Assembly (NCBI RefSeq): GCF_030817055.1
Contig: NZ_JAUSYV010000001.1
Location: forward strand, 2,194,001 to 2,258,000
Direction of reading: 5' to 3'
Source of the DNA: Bacillus sp. V2I10
GTDB lineage: Bacteria > Bacillota > Bacilli > Bacillales > Bacillaceae
DNA length: 64,000 bases
Positions 16,174-24,326 of this stretch are shown here, one piece after another. Position 1 is the first letter of the stretch, and every line of letters begins with the position of its first letter. The notes below the pieces were generated by a model, which ran no database searches, was not told the DNA's origin, and was given only the letters and a program-made list of their open reading frames with translations. The position numbers and the translations under genes were made by a program.

Positions 16174-16440
16174 CTATTGTTTTGCCTCGTTTAGCTGGTG
16201 CTCACATTGCAGAAGAAGTTCATTCTGATTGCTGAGAAAGTCCTGGTCAACTCCTGTATCCCCTGCAGTCTGATAGATAGCTTTTGCATCCTGAAGTGCT
16301 TTTTCCGCGTTTTGAATCGCCTCAGGATCCATGCTCATCGTTGCAGATCCTGTCATTTTTTGTGCTGCTGCTACAGCCATTTCTAATTGTTTTAGATTAT
16401 TGAAGCCGCTGATAAGGCCTGTATGATTTATCTGGTCCAT
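16174..16440 (-). CDS. DUF2564 small helical protein
   Basis: 88 residues with GFNNLKQLEMAVAAAQKMTGSATMSMDPEAI, then LLQCEHQLNEAKQ, matching the DUF2564 pattern. Helical, soluble, no catalytic motif. ATG has GGAGG eight bases upstream. It occupies the position of B. subtilis ypzA, but I cannot confirm that they are the same gene. Confidence 0.68.
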   Translation of the reverse strand: MDQINHTGLISGFNNLKQLEMAVAAAQKMTGSATMSMDPEAIQNAEKALQDAKAIYQTAGDTGVDQDFLSNQNELLLQCEHQLNEAKQ

Positions 16441-16647
16441 GTTAGTCACCTCCACTTATTTATCATTCGACACCTTTCTTAAAATATACATCGGAAAAAT
16501 GAGTCTAAAGAAACAAAAAGAATTTTCAGAATAAATAAATATTCGTTAAAAAGAAGGGGTTTCGTTCCTTATAACAGAATTATGTAGAATATAAATTGAA
16601 TCTTTTAGACTAGATGGACGATTGTGGAAGGAGGGAGAGAGCATTTC

Positions 16648-16854
16648 ATGAGAAGCAGGGTCAGCATAAATGAAAATGTTAAAAATGCATTTTATGAGAT
16701 ATATGGAGATTTGGACATGCTGCTGTTTATGGCGAAGAACGGAAATGTTTTTAATCAGTTTGAAGTAAGCAGAATCGAAAAAAAGCTTAAACAGAATATA
16801 AAGGCAGTGGAATACTTAATGATCAGCCAGGATTTCACGAAAGAAAGAGGCTGA
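16648..16854 (+). CDS. Hypothetical small helical protein
   Basis: 68 residues (MRSRVSINENVKNAFYEIYGD...). Predicted alpha-helical with heptad-like leucines and a basic C-terminal half. A GGAGGGAGAG site lies ahead of the ATG. The stop codon is inside the stem of the following terminator. I do not recognise the family. It sits where B. subtilis has degR, but the sequence does not look like DegR. Confidence 0.55.
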   Translation: MRSRVSINENVKNAFYEIYGDLDMLLFMAKNGNVFNQFEVSRIEKKLKQNIKAVEYLMISQDFTKERG

Positions 16855-16875
16855 GATAACTCAGCCTCTTTCTTG
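16840..16875. terminator. Strong terminator overlapping a stop codon
   Basis: AGAAAGAGGCTGAG / CTCAGCCTCTTTCT perfect stem, ending in TTCTT. It contains the stop of the upstream gene. Confidence 0.85.
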
Positions 16876-16910
16876 CATCGTATATGATCAAATATAATGT
16901 ACGTTTGTAA

Positions 16911-17111
16911 TTATAATTTCACAACGTTAGCAGCTTGTGGTCCACGGTTTCCTTCAACGATTTCAAAAGAAACTTCCTGGCCTTCTTCTAAAGACTTGTA
17001 GCCGTCTCCCTCGATAGCTGAGAAATGTACAAATACATCGTCTCCGCCTTCAACCTCGATAAAACCGAAACCTTTTTCGTTGTTGAACCATTTTACTTTA
17101 CCGTTTTGCAT
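16911..17111 (-). CDS. cspD: Cold-shock protein CspD
   Basis: 66 residues, a single OB-fold cold-shock domain. RNP1 is KGFGFIEV and RNP2 VFVHFSAI, and it ends GPQAANVVKL. CspD binds single-stranded RNA/DNA as an RNA chaperone. In B. subtilis cspD lies between degR and ugtP, as here. A 126-base leader runs from a TTGACG-17-TATATT promoter, typical for csp genes. A second csp gene lies at 61725-61925. Confidence 0.9.
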   Translation of the reverse strand: MQNGKVKWFNNEKGFGFIEVEGGDDVFVHFSAIEGDGYKSLEEGQEVSFEIVEGNRGPQAANVVKL

Positions 17112-17272
17112 AGTACTTTATCCTCCTAATACTGTAGCACAAGGTGTAGCTACCTGGAAATATTTATCATACAGCGAATATGTATGCGCAACCATTGTTT
17201 GTTAAAACAATGATTCACTGACTATTAGCTAAATGATGATTTTAATATACACTATTGAAAATTTGTCGTCAA
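17112..17272 (-). promoter_or_regulatory. cspD promoter and long 5' leader
   Basis: Minus-strand promoter TTGACG (17272-17267), 17-bp spacer, TATATT (17249-17244). The leader of about 125 bases contains the inverted repeat CATTGTTT..AAACAATG (17192-17211). Long leaders in csp mRNAs are known to give cold-dependent folding and stability. Confidence 0.7.
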
Positions 17273-17349
17273 GTTACCTATAGCTTTTTATTGAAATTTC
17301 AGATATTTTAAATATAAGGTGGAATAACTTGTAAAGGGATGTGGAAAAC

Positions 17350-17601
17350 GTGTACAAAACAAGCATTGGAGATAAGCAGGTTATTTTTAAAAAAGACCGT
17401 AAAATGAGTGACGAGCGTTTTCTGCTAGCATGCCGTCAGCTTGAGGCACTTGAGTCCTTGCTGGATTTTGAGCGCGAACGGCTCATTCTGATTAAAGATC
17501 CGCTCCAAAATACAATTATTATTGAAAAAAAGAGCACAGAAACATGCACTATTTATCTTCACAGCTACATTCTGCACGATGAAATCATAAAGCTTGCATA
17601 A
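17350..17601 (+). CDS. Hypothetical protein
   Basis: 83 residues from GTG 17350 (or 86 from GTG 17341). The AAAGG site is properly spaced only for 17350. Charged helical first half (FLLACRQLEALESLLDFERERLIL), then alternating strands (NTIIIEKKSTETCTIYLHS). No family recognised. It lies between cspD and the HPr gene, with no terminator before HPr, so the two may be cotranscribed. Confidence 0.55.
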   Translation: MYKTSIGDKQVIFKKDRKMSDERFLLACRQLEALESLLDFERERLILIKDPLQNTIIIEKKSTETCTIYLHSYILHDEIIKLA

Positions 17602-17677
17602 CTCCAAAAAACAGTTTTCTTTTATCCTAAAACGATTATAATATTGTTTGTTAACAATTTGAGAGGGGAAGTAAGCA

Positions 17678-17944
17678 ATGGTACAAAAAACATTTGAAAT
17701 TACAAGTGAATCTGGAATCCATGCACGTCCGGCAACTTCATTAGTAAATGCAGTCAACTCATTCATAGCTGATGTGAATTTAGAAGCAAACGGCCGTAAA
17801 GTAAACTTAAAATCAATCATGGGCGTCATGTCTCTTGGCATATCAAAAGGCACAACAATTGTGGTATCAGCAGAAGGCAGCGATGAAAAAGACGCCATTG
17901 AGGCTGTAGAGCGTGTGATCATAGCAGAACAATTAGGTGCTTAA
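17678..17944 (+). CDS. HPr-family phosphocarrier protein (orphan)
   Basis: 88 residues with both regulatory sites of HPr: His15 in SGIHARPAT (phosphorylated by enzyme I) and Ser46 in NLKSIMGVMSLG (phosphorylated by HPrK). Because His15 is present it is not a Crh-type protein, which lacks this His. The usual partner ptsI is not next to it; instead a terminator follows at once. It may be a second HPr, or the main ptsH separated from ptsI. Cytoplasmic, role in sugar uptake or catabolite control by family. Confidence 0.82.
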   Translation: MVQKTFEITSESGIHARPATSLVNAVNSFIADVNLEANGRKVNLKSIMGVMSLGISKGTTIVVSAEGSDEKDAIEAVERVIIAEQLGA

Positions 17945-17952
17945 GCCTTGCC

Positions 17953-17984
17953 GAAAATCTCCTTGAACAGGGAGATTTTTTTTA
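17953..17984 (+). terminator. Terminator of the HPr gene
   Basis: AAAATCTCC / GGAGATTTT stem, seven-base loop, T tract. Confidence 0.88.
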
Positions 17985-18022
17985 TTTCATGGGGGATGAT
18001 AAATATGAATGGAGGCGAGCTA

Positions 18023-18214
18023 ATGAACTGGAAAAAGGATAAATCATCTTATCTGGGCAGTGAAGAAACGTCGTGGGCGAACGAAAAAATCAATGAAGCC
18101 TTTTTTGACAATGACGAAAAGATGCAAATACCGCTGTATATGAATAATGAAACAGCCGCTGTTACAATTGACAGAGGCAGAAATGATGAAGCTGAATTTG
18201 ATGAGGAAGACTAA
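18023..18214 (+). CDS. Hypothetical acidic small protein
   Basis: 63 residues from ATG 18023, which has GGAGG seven bases upstream. Acidic C-terminus (RGRNDEAEFDEED). No motif or family recognised. The frame continues upstream into the HPr terminator, so longer starts are unlikely. It is followed by its own terminator. Confidence 0.55.
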   Translation: MNWKKDKSSYLGSEETSWANEKINEAFFDNDEKMQIPLYMNNETAAVTIDRGRNDEAEFDEED

Positions 18215-18246
18215 AAAATTGCAGGCTGTTGTCTGCAGTTTTTTTG
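18213..18246 (+). terminator. Intrinsic terminator
   Basis: TGCAG / CTGCA stem after an A tract, followed by T8. Confidence 0.7.
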
Positions 18247-18250
18247 TTGT

Positions 18251-18505
18251 ATGAAGCAGAAAAAGCACCATACTGAAAAAAAGTGCATCAAAGCGTGTGA
18301 ATGGAGCAGAAAAAGCGCCACACTGAAGAAAAAAGTGTACAAAGCGTGTGAATGGAGCAGAAAAACAGAAAAAGCGCCACACTGAAGAAAAAAGTGCAAC
18401 AAAGCGGTGAATGAAGCAGAAAAAGCACCTTACTGTAGAAAAAAGTGCAACAAAGCGGTGAATGGAACAGAAAAAGTGCCTTACTGTAGAAAAAGTAGAC
18501 TTGGG
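18251..18505. repeat. Tandem array of five ~51-bp units (array 3)
   Basis: Units start with (G)AATG(G/A)AGCAGAAAAAGC, continue with ACTG(A/T)AGAAAAAAGTGC and end AACAAAGCGGTG. Starts are near 18251, 18301, 18352, 18411 and 18462. One unit carries an extra eight-base CAGAAAAA duplication. The length is not a multiple of three and no frame is kept through the array, so it is noncoding. About 150 further bases to 18646 show nothing recognisable. Confidence 0.75.
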
Positions 18506-18646
18506 TAGTTATATATGGAAGTAATTGGATTAATGGTCATAGAACGGTTCGAACGGAAAGAAACCGTTTATGAGATGTCACAAAAAAATTAAGTTGAGCG
18601 GTCAAAACCAAATTGAGTGAGGGATCAAAGGCAACATCTACCTTTT

Positions 18647-18680
18647 ATAAAAAAACCAGCTGCTCATGCAGCCGGCTAGG
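18647..18680 (-). terminator. Terminator of the minus-strand spore-type gene
   Basis: CCGGCTGC / GCAGCTGG stem on the minus strand followed by T7. Confidence 0.85.
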
Positions 18681-18684
18681 AAAT

Positions 18685-18837
18685 TTACTTCTCTGAAGTC
18701 TTTGATTTTTGATCTTTATTTCGTTTGTTTCCTTTGCTGTTATCGCCAGAAATGATTTCTTGGCCGAATTCTTCCTGAAAGTGTCCCTTTCTAGGGGAGT
18801 TGCCGTTTTCGCTGCCTTTGTTAAATTTCTTTGTCAT
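18685..18837 (-). CDS. Small basic SASP-like protein
   Basis: 50 residues (MTKKFNKGSENGNSPRKGHF...), rich in K, N, S and G, with an EEFGQEIISG core resembling a single gamma-SASP repeat. It has a GGAGGTCATC ribosome site and a clear terminator. It probably forms an operon with the DUF3892 gene immediately upstream on the same strand. Spore function inferred from composition only. Confidence 0.55.
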   Translation of the reverse strand: MTKKFNKGSENGNSPRKGHFQEEFGQEIISGDNSKGNKRNKDQKSKTSEK

Positions 18838-18849
18838 AATGATGACCTC

Positions 18850-19077
18850 CTAAAATGGTGGTAATGAATCAAGGTTATTTGCTTTATTGTGATCCGGATT
18901 GCTTCGTATATACATCTCTCCGTCTTTTCCTTTAAAGGTATTTACACCCTCAATCGCACCTTTGTCGATTTCCATCAGTGCTTCTTGATAGGAGAGCGTT
19001 CTTCCTGCTGATGTTTTGAATGAGACGAGATCTCCGTCTCCATTTTTCTGTGCAGCAACAAAAGATTCTTTTTCCAT
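18850..19077 (-). CDS. DUF3892 protein
   Basis: 75 residues: FVAAQKNGDGDLVSFKTSAGRTLSYQEALMEIDKGAIEGVNTF...GEMYIRSNPD, which is the DUF3892 pattern (a small beta-rich domain). ATG at 19077 has GGAG eight bases upstream. Function unknown. It lies 12 bases upstream of the SASP-like gene, so the two are likely cotranscribed. Confidence 0.72.
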   Translation of the reverse strand: MEKESFVAAQKNGDGDLVSFKTSAGRTLSYQEALMEIDKGAIEGVNTFKGKDGEMYIRSNPDHNKANNLDSLPPF

Positions 19078-19196
19078 CTTCAGCACTCCTTTCATTCATA
19101 GTGTTCAACCATTTATATCAATTATTCCTCAGAAAAGGATTTCCGCTGATTTTCTAGAAATAGTAGAAGATGATAAGATATGGAGCTGATTGAAAA

Positions 19197-19895
19197 ATGA
19201 AGAATACATATAATTGGGAAAAAGAAGCTGAAAAGAAGTGGGATGAACGTGCTGCATTCTGGAATAAAGGAAGCAAGGAGATGTGGGACTCTGGAAGCAG
19301 AAGTTCCATTGTGTCTTTTTTTACGAAGTATGTGAAACCGGAAGCAGAAGTGATTGATATTGGCTGCGGAGACGGATATGGGTCTTTTTTATTGATGAAA
19401 GAGGGGCTGAAGGTTACGGGAGTAGATCTTTCTCCTGAGATGATTAAGCTCGCTAAGAAGCATGAAGAAGAGGGAAAGCTTACATTTATTCAAGCGAATA
19501 TGATGGAGCTTCCTTTTGAGGATGAAAAAGCAGATGCTCTGCTTACGATTAATTGTATAGAGTGGACGGAGAATCCATTAGCTGCATTAAACGAATTGAA
19601 ACGTGCCGTCAAAACGAATGGCTATTTGTGCATTGCTATTCTAGGACCCACAGCCCATCCGCGGACGAACAGTTTTGACAGACTTTATGGGAAGCCTGTC
19701 ATCTGCAACACCATGATGCCGTGGGAATTCGAAAAATTGGCCATTGAGAACGGATGGGAACTGGCGGGAAGTCAGGGAGTTTACAAACGAGGAGTAACGG
19801 AAGAGATGACCCGCGTCCTATCATCAGAATTAAAACAGTCCCTTTCATTTTTATGGCTGTTTATGCTTCAAAAGAAAGAAGGAGAGATCAAATGA
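19197..19895 (+). CDS. Class I SAM-dependent methyltransferase
   Basis: 232 residues. SAM-binding motif I is VIDIGCGDGYGS (about 52-63), motif II VTGVDLSPEMI, and motif IV LLTINCIEW. The conserved N-terminal WDERAAFWNKGSKEMWDSGSR is shared by a Firmicute subfamily of small-molecule methyltransferases. Substrate unknown. Its stop overlaps the start of the AIM24 gene (ATGA), so they form a coupled pair. Confidence 0.8.
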   Translation: MKNTYNWEKEAEKKWDERAAFWNKGSKEMWDSGSRSSIVSFFTKYVKPEAEVIDIGCGDGYGSFLLMKEGLKVTGVDLSPEMIKLAKKHEEEGKLTFIQANMMELPFEDEKADALLTINCIEWTENPLAALNELKRAVKTNGYLCIAILGPTAHPRTNSFDRLYGKPVICNTMMPWEFEKLAIENGWELAGSQGVYKRGVTEEMTRVLSSELKQSLSFLWLFMLQKKEGEIK

Positions 19896-20587
19896 ATCGA
19901 TATTCTATTGAAGAGTTTGTTGAAAAGACTGAGCAGCAGGATAAAGGACAGGGCTTATTTGAACTTGAGACAGAGAGACTGCTGGAAATCAATTTAAATG
20001 GACAGATTTGGGCGAAATCTGGAGCAATGGTTTCTTACCGGGGGCAAATTAAATATGAACGGGAAGGCATACTTGAGCATGGGATCGGCAAGATGTTCAA
20101 AAAAGCGTTTACTGGAGAGGGCACCTCATTAATGAAGGCGACTGGAAATGGAAAGCTGTATTTAGCGGATCAAGGGAAAAAGATTTCGATTTTGAACCTT
20201 AATGGGGAAAAATTATATGTAAATGGTAATGATTTGCTTGCATTTGAACCATCTATTTCGTGGGATATTAAAATGATGAGAAAAATTGCAGGCATGCTCT
20301 CAGGCGGTTTATTTAATGTGAAGCTTGAAGGAAGAGGGCTAATTGCCATTACCTCTCATTATGAGCCATTAACACTGATTGTGAAGCCGGGTGATCCGGT
20401 TTTTACGGATCCAAATGCAACTGTCGCATGGTCCGGCAGTTTAACTCCAGAATTTGTAACAGATATCTCTTTGAAAACCATATTAGGCCGCGGCAGCGGA
20501 GAGTCCATACAAATGAAATTTGAAGGAGAAGGCTTTGTAATTGTCCAGCCTTTTGAAGAGGTGTATTTTAGAGAAACGACAAGCTGA
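19892..20587 (+). CDS. AIM24-family protein
   Basis: 231 residues dominated by beta strands: FELETERLLEINLNGQIWAKSGAMVSYRGQIKYER, MKATGNGKLYLADQGKKISIL, VNGNDLLAFEPSISWD and VYFRETTS. This is the AIM24 (TrpRAP-like barrel) pattern. Bacterial members are of unknown role; the yeast namesake is mitochondrial. The ATG overlaps the methyltransferase stop, and GGAGAG lies upstream. No signal peptide, probably cytoplasmic. Confidence 0.78.
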   Translation: MNRYSIEEFVEKTEQQDKGQGLFELETERLLEINLNGQIWAKSGAMVSYRGQIKYEREGILEHGIGKMFKKAFTGEGTSLMKATGNGKLYLADQGKKISILNLNGEKLYVNGNDLLAFEPSISWDIKMMRKIAGMLSGGLFNVKLEGRGLIAITSHYEPLTLIVKPGDPVFTDPNATVAWSGSLTPEFVTDISLKTILGRGSGESIQMKFEGEGFVIVQPFEEVYFRETTS

Positions 20588-20682
20588 CGGGAGAAATGCT
20601 TTGTTCATTCTTTTCTCCTCTCCTCTCCTTAAAAATCATGGAAGCTATGGTATAATAGGGATAAGATGAAAGGAAGTGCTGA

Positions 20683-20859
20683 ATGAAGAGCAATGCCAGC
20701 AAGTTTCAAAATGGTGAATCTGTCCAAATTGTGAAAACAGGGGAAAGTGTCACTGTCATGCAATCAAAATATATAAAAAATATGAACCGTTACTCATACA
20801 TTCTGAAGGAATACCCATCAACCTTTTATTTTGAAGAAGAATTAAACAAAAATCAATAA
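20683..20859 (+). CDS. Hypothetical 58-residue protein
   Basis: Begins MKSNASKFQNGESVQIVKTG and continues with strands (SVTVMQSKYIKNMNRYSYILKEYP, FYFEEEL), suggesting a small SH3-like barrel. ATG follows an AAGGAAG site, and TATAAT (20651-20656) lies upstream. It ends at a large hairpin. No named family recognised. Confidence 0.6.
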   Translation: MKSNASKFQNGESVQIVKTGESVTVMQSKYIKNMNRYSYILKEYPSTFYFEEELNKNQ

Positions 20860-20861
20860 AA

Positions 20862-20911
20862 AAAGGATGACTATTAACGCACTTAGCGTTCATTAGTTCA
20901 TCCTTTATTTT
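20862..20911. terminator. Long bidirectional terminator
   Basis: Outer stem AAAGGATGA / TCATCCTTT encloses an inner AACGC-ACTTA-GCGTT hairpin. It separates converging genes. Confidence 0.85.
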
Positions 20912-20915
20912 TTGT

Positions 20916-21926
20916 CTAGGCTTCTAATTGATTTTTCCCATCGTGTGATATCAGCTTGCTTTTAAATTTATCTGCCTGATGAAACCATCCTGTACAAGAG
21001 GAGAGGATCATTCCGTCTTTAGTCATTTGACAGACGGCCATATAAGGATAATGGTTTTTCGTGCGAAACCTCAAATCGAAAAATCGGATTTCATAGCCAG
21101 AAGGGATTGGGAGTACTACAGTATGAACGTGCTTTGAATTATTTAAAAAGTGGCCTATATTCTGATCCTTTTTTGCATTAGCTATGATAGAAGACTCTGG
21201 ATCTGACTTTTCGAAAGTATGAATCAATTTAAGATCTTTCGACCGCAGTTCGAAAGATCTTAAACAGGAGTCTGTTTCAGAGACGATATGCCAGACGGAC
21301 CAGAGAATGGTTGGAATGATTGTGATTGATCCAATTTCGCCTAATTTCTTCTTCTTCACCATAGTCAATGCTCTTCTGGAACTGAAAAATCGTTCTAAAA
21401 GATAAAGTCCAATTGTTGAATAGATCGACAGGAAAATGATCCCCGGTGAATCAAGCAAAACCCATAAAGCAAATCCTAATAAATGCAAAAATACAATAAG
21501 CGGGTCAAACAGCGGAATAAAATTCAGTGAAAGCCATTTTTTCGTAAAGGGTCTCGCTGCCTGTGTGCCGTATGCGTTACATATATCAAACATGACATGA
21601 AGCAGTACGGCAAGAAAGATCCACCCGGATAAATGCATCAGCTCAAGTGTTGAAAGATTCGAATGAAAAAGATAGATAATGCCAGTTAACAAACCAGTCC
21701 ATATAAACCATGCAGGGATAGAATGTGACAGACCGCGGTGATGCTCTGTATACATTCCATTTCCTTTTACCATCTTGATTCCGTAATCAAAATCAGGAGC
21801 ATTCGACCCAAGTACAGTACCGATTAGAACAGCTGATGCAAGTTCTGTGCCAGAAGCTACTGCAGGGTCAATAAAAGCAAGACCCGCAAGACCAAATCCC
21901 ATCGTAATATGTGTGCTTGTATCCAT
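20916..21926 (-). CDS. yfhP: YfhP-like membrane metal-dependent hydrolase
   Basis: 336 residues. The N-terminal half is a DUF457/YdjM-type membrane domain with DTSTHITMG, SNAPDFDYGIK, HHRGLSHSIPAW and HVMFDICNAYGTQAARPF, giving the expected His/Asp set. The C-terminal third is soluble. Length and layout fit YfhP of B. subtilis, where the protein influences expression of yfhQ. ATG follows GGAGG. The name rests on family and length, not on neighbourhood. Confidence 0.65.
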   Translation of the reverse strand: MDTSTHITMGFGLAGLAFIDPAVASGTELASAVLIGTVLGSNAPDFDYGIKMVKGNGMYTEHHRGLSHSIPAWFIWTGLLTGIIYLFHSNLSTLELMHLSGWIFLAVLLHVMFDICNAYGTQAARPFTKKWLSLNFIPLFDPLIVFLHLLGFALWVLLDSPGIIFLSIYSTIGLYLLERFFSSRRALTMVKKKKLGEIGSITIIPTILWSVWHIVSETDSCLRSFELRSKDLKLIHTFEKSDPESSIIANAKKDQNIGHFLNNSKHVHTVVLPIPSGYEIRFFDLRFRTKNHYPYMAVCQMTKDGMILSSCTGWFHQADKFKSKLISHDGKNQLEA

Positions 21927-21978
21927 ATAGTGACCTCCAGGATTCTATTCCCCTTCATCCTGAAAAGCGGTCAGATTG

Positions 21979-23125
21979 TCACTGCGCTTTTATATATTTT
22001 TTCTCTTTAAAGATTGCAGCCTCTTTTACGATATCTTCCATAATCGTAAGCGAAGAGTTTGGATGATGAAGCCGTTTAATATTCCTCTTCATTCTTCTCA
22101 GCTTTTTGTCATCCTGAAGCAGGCTGCTGACAGCGTCATATACTTCTTCTGAACGGTTTACGACAAGAGCCGCCTCGTTTTCCTGGAAGAAGAGAGCATT
22201 TTCTTTTTCCTGGCCTGGCACAGGTTTATAAAGAATAACTGGCACACCGACTGCAGATGCTTCGCTCAGGGTGATGCCGCCTGGTTTTGTCACCATGCAG
22301 GAAGCGATTCGGAACAATTCATCAACACGCTCAACATAGCCGAGGAGTTTTAGGTTCTCTTTGTTCTTTCCGGTAATGCTCTCCAGGCTTTCTTTTAATG
22401 CAGTGTTGTTACCGCAGACAACAACAGTCTGCAGGTTTTTTTCTTCTAAAAATGATTCGCACAGCTCTTTAACATTTTTTAAAACTCCGTGCGCTCCCGC
22501 CATGACTAGCAGCGTTTTCTTGTCTGGATCTAAGTTGTATTTTCTATAAATAGTCTCTTCATTTAAATTTTCTTCAAATTGAGAGCGGATTGGAATGCCT
22601 GTTACCTTTACGGCAGCGGGATGAATTCCAAGACTCATGACTTTTTCTTTTACTCTTTTGCTTGCGACATAATATTTGTCTATGTTTTTATGAACCCATA
22701 TTTTATGAAGGCAGAAATCTGTAAGAACATTAAAAGTCGGGATGATATTTCCCGTGCGCCTGCGGTATTCAGGTACGACAATGATCGGAAACGTATTAAT
22801 AATGATGTCAGGCTGCTCTTTTTCAATAAGCTCGTGCAGTCTTTTGTTGCCCAGCTTAAAATAGAGGGTAAGCAGCTTCTTGTTGTAAATTTTATCTACA
22901 CCATAGTAAAACATGCGGTAAAATTGCTTTCCGATCGTAAAGCTTTTTAAATAGAGGTACTGAGTAATCTCTGTAAATACAGGATTCGATTCCGCATATA
23001 ATATCTGACACAACCACTTCCTCGATGCCCAGTTCCCTGCATTGCTTTACAAGTGTTTTTGAGACTTGAACGTGTCCATTCCCGTATTTTGCAGTTAAGA
23101 TCAGAACTTTTGGTTTTTTTAACAA
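21979..23125 (-). pseudogene. ugtP: Diacylglycerol glucosyltransferase UgtP, frame broken
   Basis: The N-terminus (PKVLILTAKYGNGHVQVSKTL) and the remainder (LYAESNPVFTEITQYLYLKS..., TKPGGITLSEASAVGVPVI, PGQEKENALFF) both match UgtP/YpfP, which makes mono- to triglucosyl-diacylglycerol and the lipoteichoic-acid anchor and senses UDP-glucose for cell size. The two parts lie in different frames. Removing one A in the AT-rich run at about 22996-23006 restores VVVSDLYAESNP. TTG 23125 has GAGG upstream. Gene order ugtP-metA is as in B. subtilis. Either a sequencing error or a recent mutation. Confidence 0.85.
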
Positions 23126-23286
23126 TGCATTCACCTCAAATTTAATCTGAAAAACAAAGAAACATGTTTAACTATGACAAGCGTATCATATGAATGTTTA
23201 AGAAATATAAAGTTTACATAAAATTTAAATTAAATTCCGCTTAATTTTAACAAAATAATCCAATTATTGTAAGCATTATTTCAGAA

Positions 23287-24195
23287 TCATTCCCATTCGT
23301 AAGGTGTTTCCTGGTAGACGCAATAATTTAGCCAGTTTGCAAATAAAAGATGTGCATGGGATTTCCATTTCTGTACCGGCTTTCTCCCCGGATCATTATC
23401 CTGAAAATAGGACAGCGGAATGGCGGTGTTCTTGCCTTTTGCGAGATCTCGTTCATACTCCTCTTTCAGGGTAAACAAATCGTATTCTGGATGACCTGTC
23501 AGAAATACTTGCTTTGCATCCCTTGAAGAGACCAGACAAACCCCGGCTTCAGCAGATTCACTGATAATGTCCAGTGCTTCAACCGCCTCAATATCTTGTC
23601 TCTTTATATCCGTATGCCGGGAATGCGGCACATAGTATTGATCATCGAAGCCTCTGACAATTTTTACAGAAGTATTACAAATATCATGTTTGAAAACACC
23701 GAAGCATTTTTCCTTCAGACTATATTTATTTACGCCGTAATGATAGTAAAGTCCTGCTTGTGCACCCCAGCATATATGCAGAGTTGAAGTGACATTCTGG
23801 TTTGTCCATTCAAAAATATCTTTGAGCTCTTCCCAGTAGGACACCTCTTCAAATTCCAGATGCTCAATCGGAGCCCCTGTTATAATCATTCCGTCAAATT
23901 TTTTATGGCGGATTTTATTAAACGTCGTATAAAACTGCTGAAGATGCTGCTGCTTTTCTGTTTTTGAAACATGTGTTTCAGGACGCAAAAAGGTAATGTT
24001 CAGCTGAAGCGGCGAGTTTCCAAGTAGGCGCAATAATTGCACCTCTGTTTTTTGTTTTTCGGGCATAATATTTAAAATCACAATATTTAAAGGCCTGATG
24101 TCCTGCTGATAGGCTCTGGCATCATCCATAATGAAGATGTTTTCTTTTTCAAGAATTTCTTTGGCGGGAAGGTCAGCTGGAATATTAATAGGCAT
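23287..24195 (-). CDS. metA: Homoserine O-acetyltransferase MetA
   Basis: 302 residues, standard MetA length. The catalytic Cys142 is in HICWGAQAG, a His in GHPEYDLF and a Glu in the same loop complete the site. Residue 111 is Glu (GAPIEHLEFE). In Bacillus MetA a Glu at this position goes with acetyl-CoA rather than succinyl-CoA use, so the acetyl form is inferred. It catalyses the first committed step of methionine synthesis from homoserine. ATG follows GAGGTAC. I see no S-box in the short leader, only an AACTTTCT / AGAAAGTT inverted repeat. Confidence 0.92.
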   Translation of the reverse strand: MPINIPADLPAKEILEKENIFIMDDARAYQQDIRPLNIVILNIMPEKQKTEVQLLRLLGNSPLQLNITFLRPETHVSKTEKQQHLQQFYTTFNKIRHKKFDGMIITGAPIEHLEFEEVSYWEELKDIFEWTNQNVTSTLHICWGAQAGLYYHYGVNKYSLKEKCFGVFKHDICNTSVKIVRGFDDQYYVPHSRHTDIKRQDIEAVEALDIISESAEAGVCLVSSRDAKQVFLTGHPEYDLFTLKEEYERDLAKGKNTAIPLSYFQDNDPGRKPVQKWKSHAHLLFANWLNYCVYQETPYEWE

Positions 24196-24326
24196 GGAAG
24201 TACCTCAACTTTCTTTATCATTCTGAGTTTTCTCTATTATAGAAAGTTTAGAATAATAATTCAATTTGCTTTTGTGTTACAATTGTGCGTGGAATCTATA
24301 TTTATAAGCAGAAAGTAGGGCGCAGT

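Noticed and set aside
18211..18402. Minus-strand ORFs across the 51-bp array
   Set aside because: Phe/Ser-rich translations of a repeat with no ribosome site; the frame is accidental.
24196..24326. S-box riboswitch before metA
   Set aside because: Only a simple inverted repeat is seen in about 130 bases; too short for an S-box with terminator.
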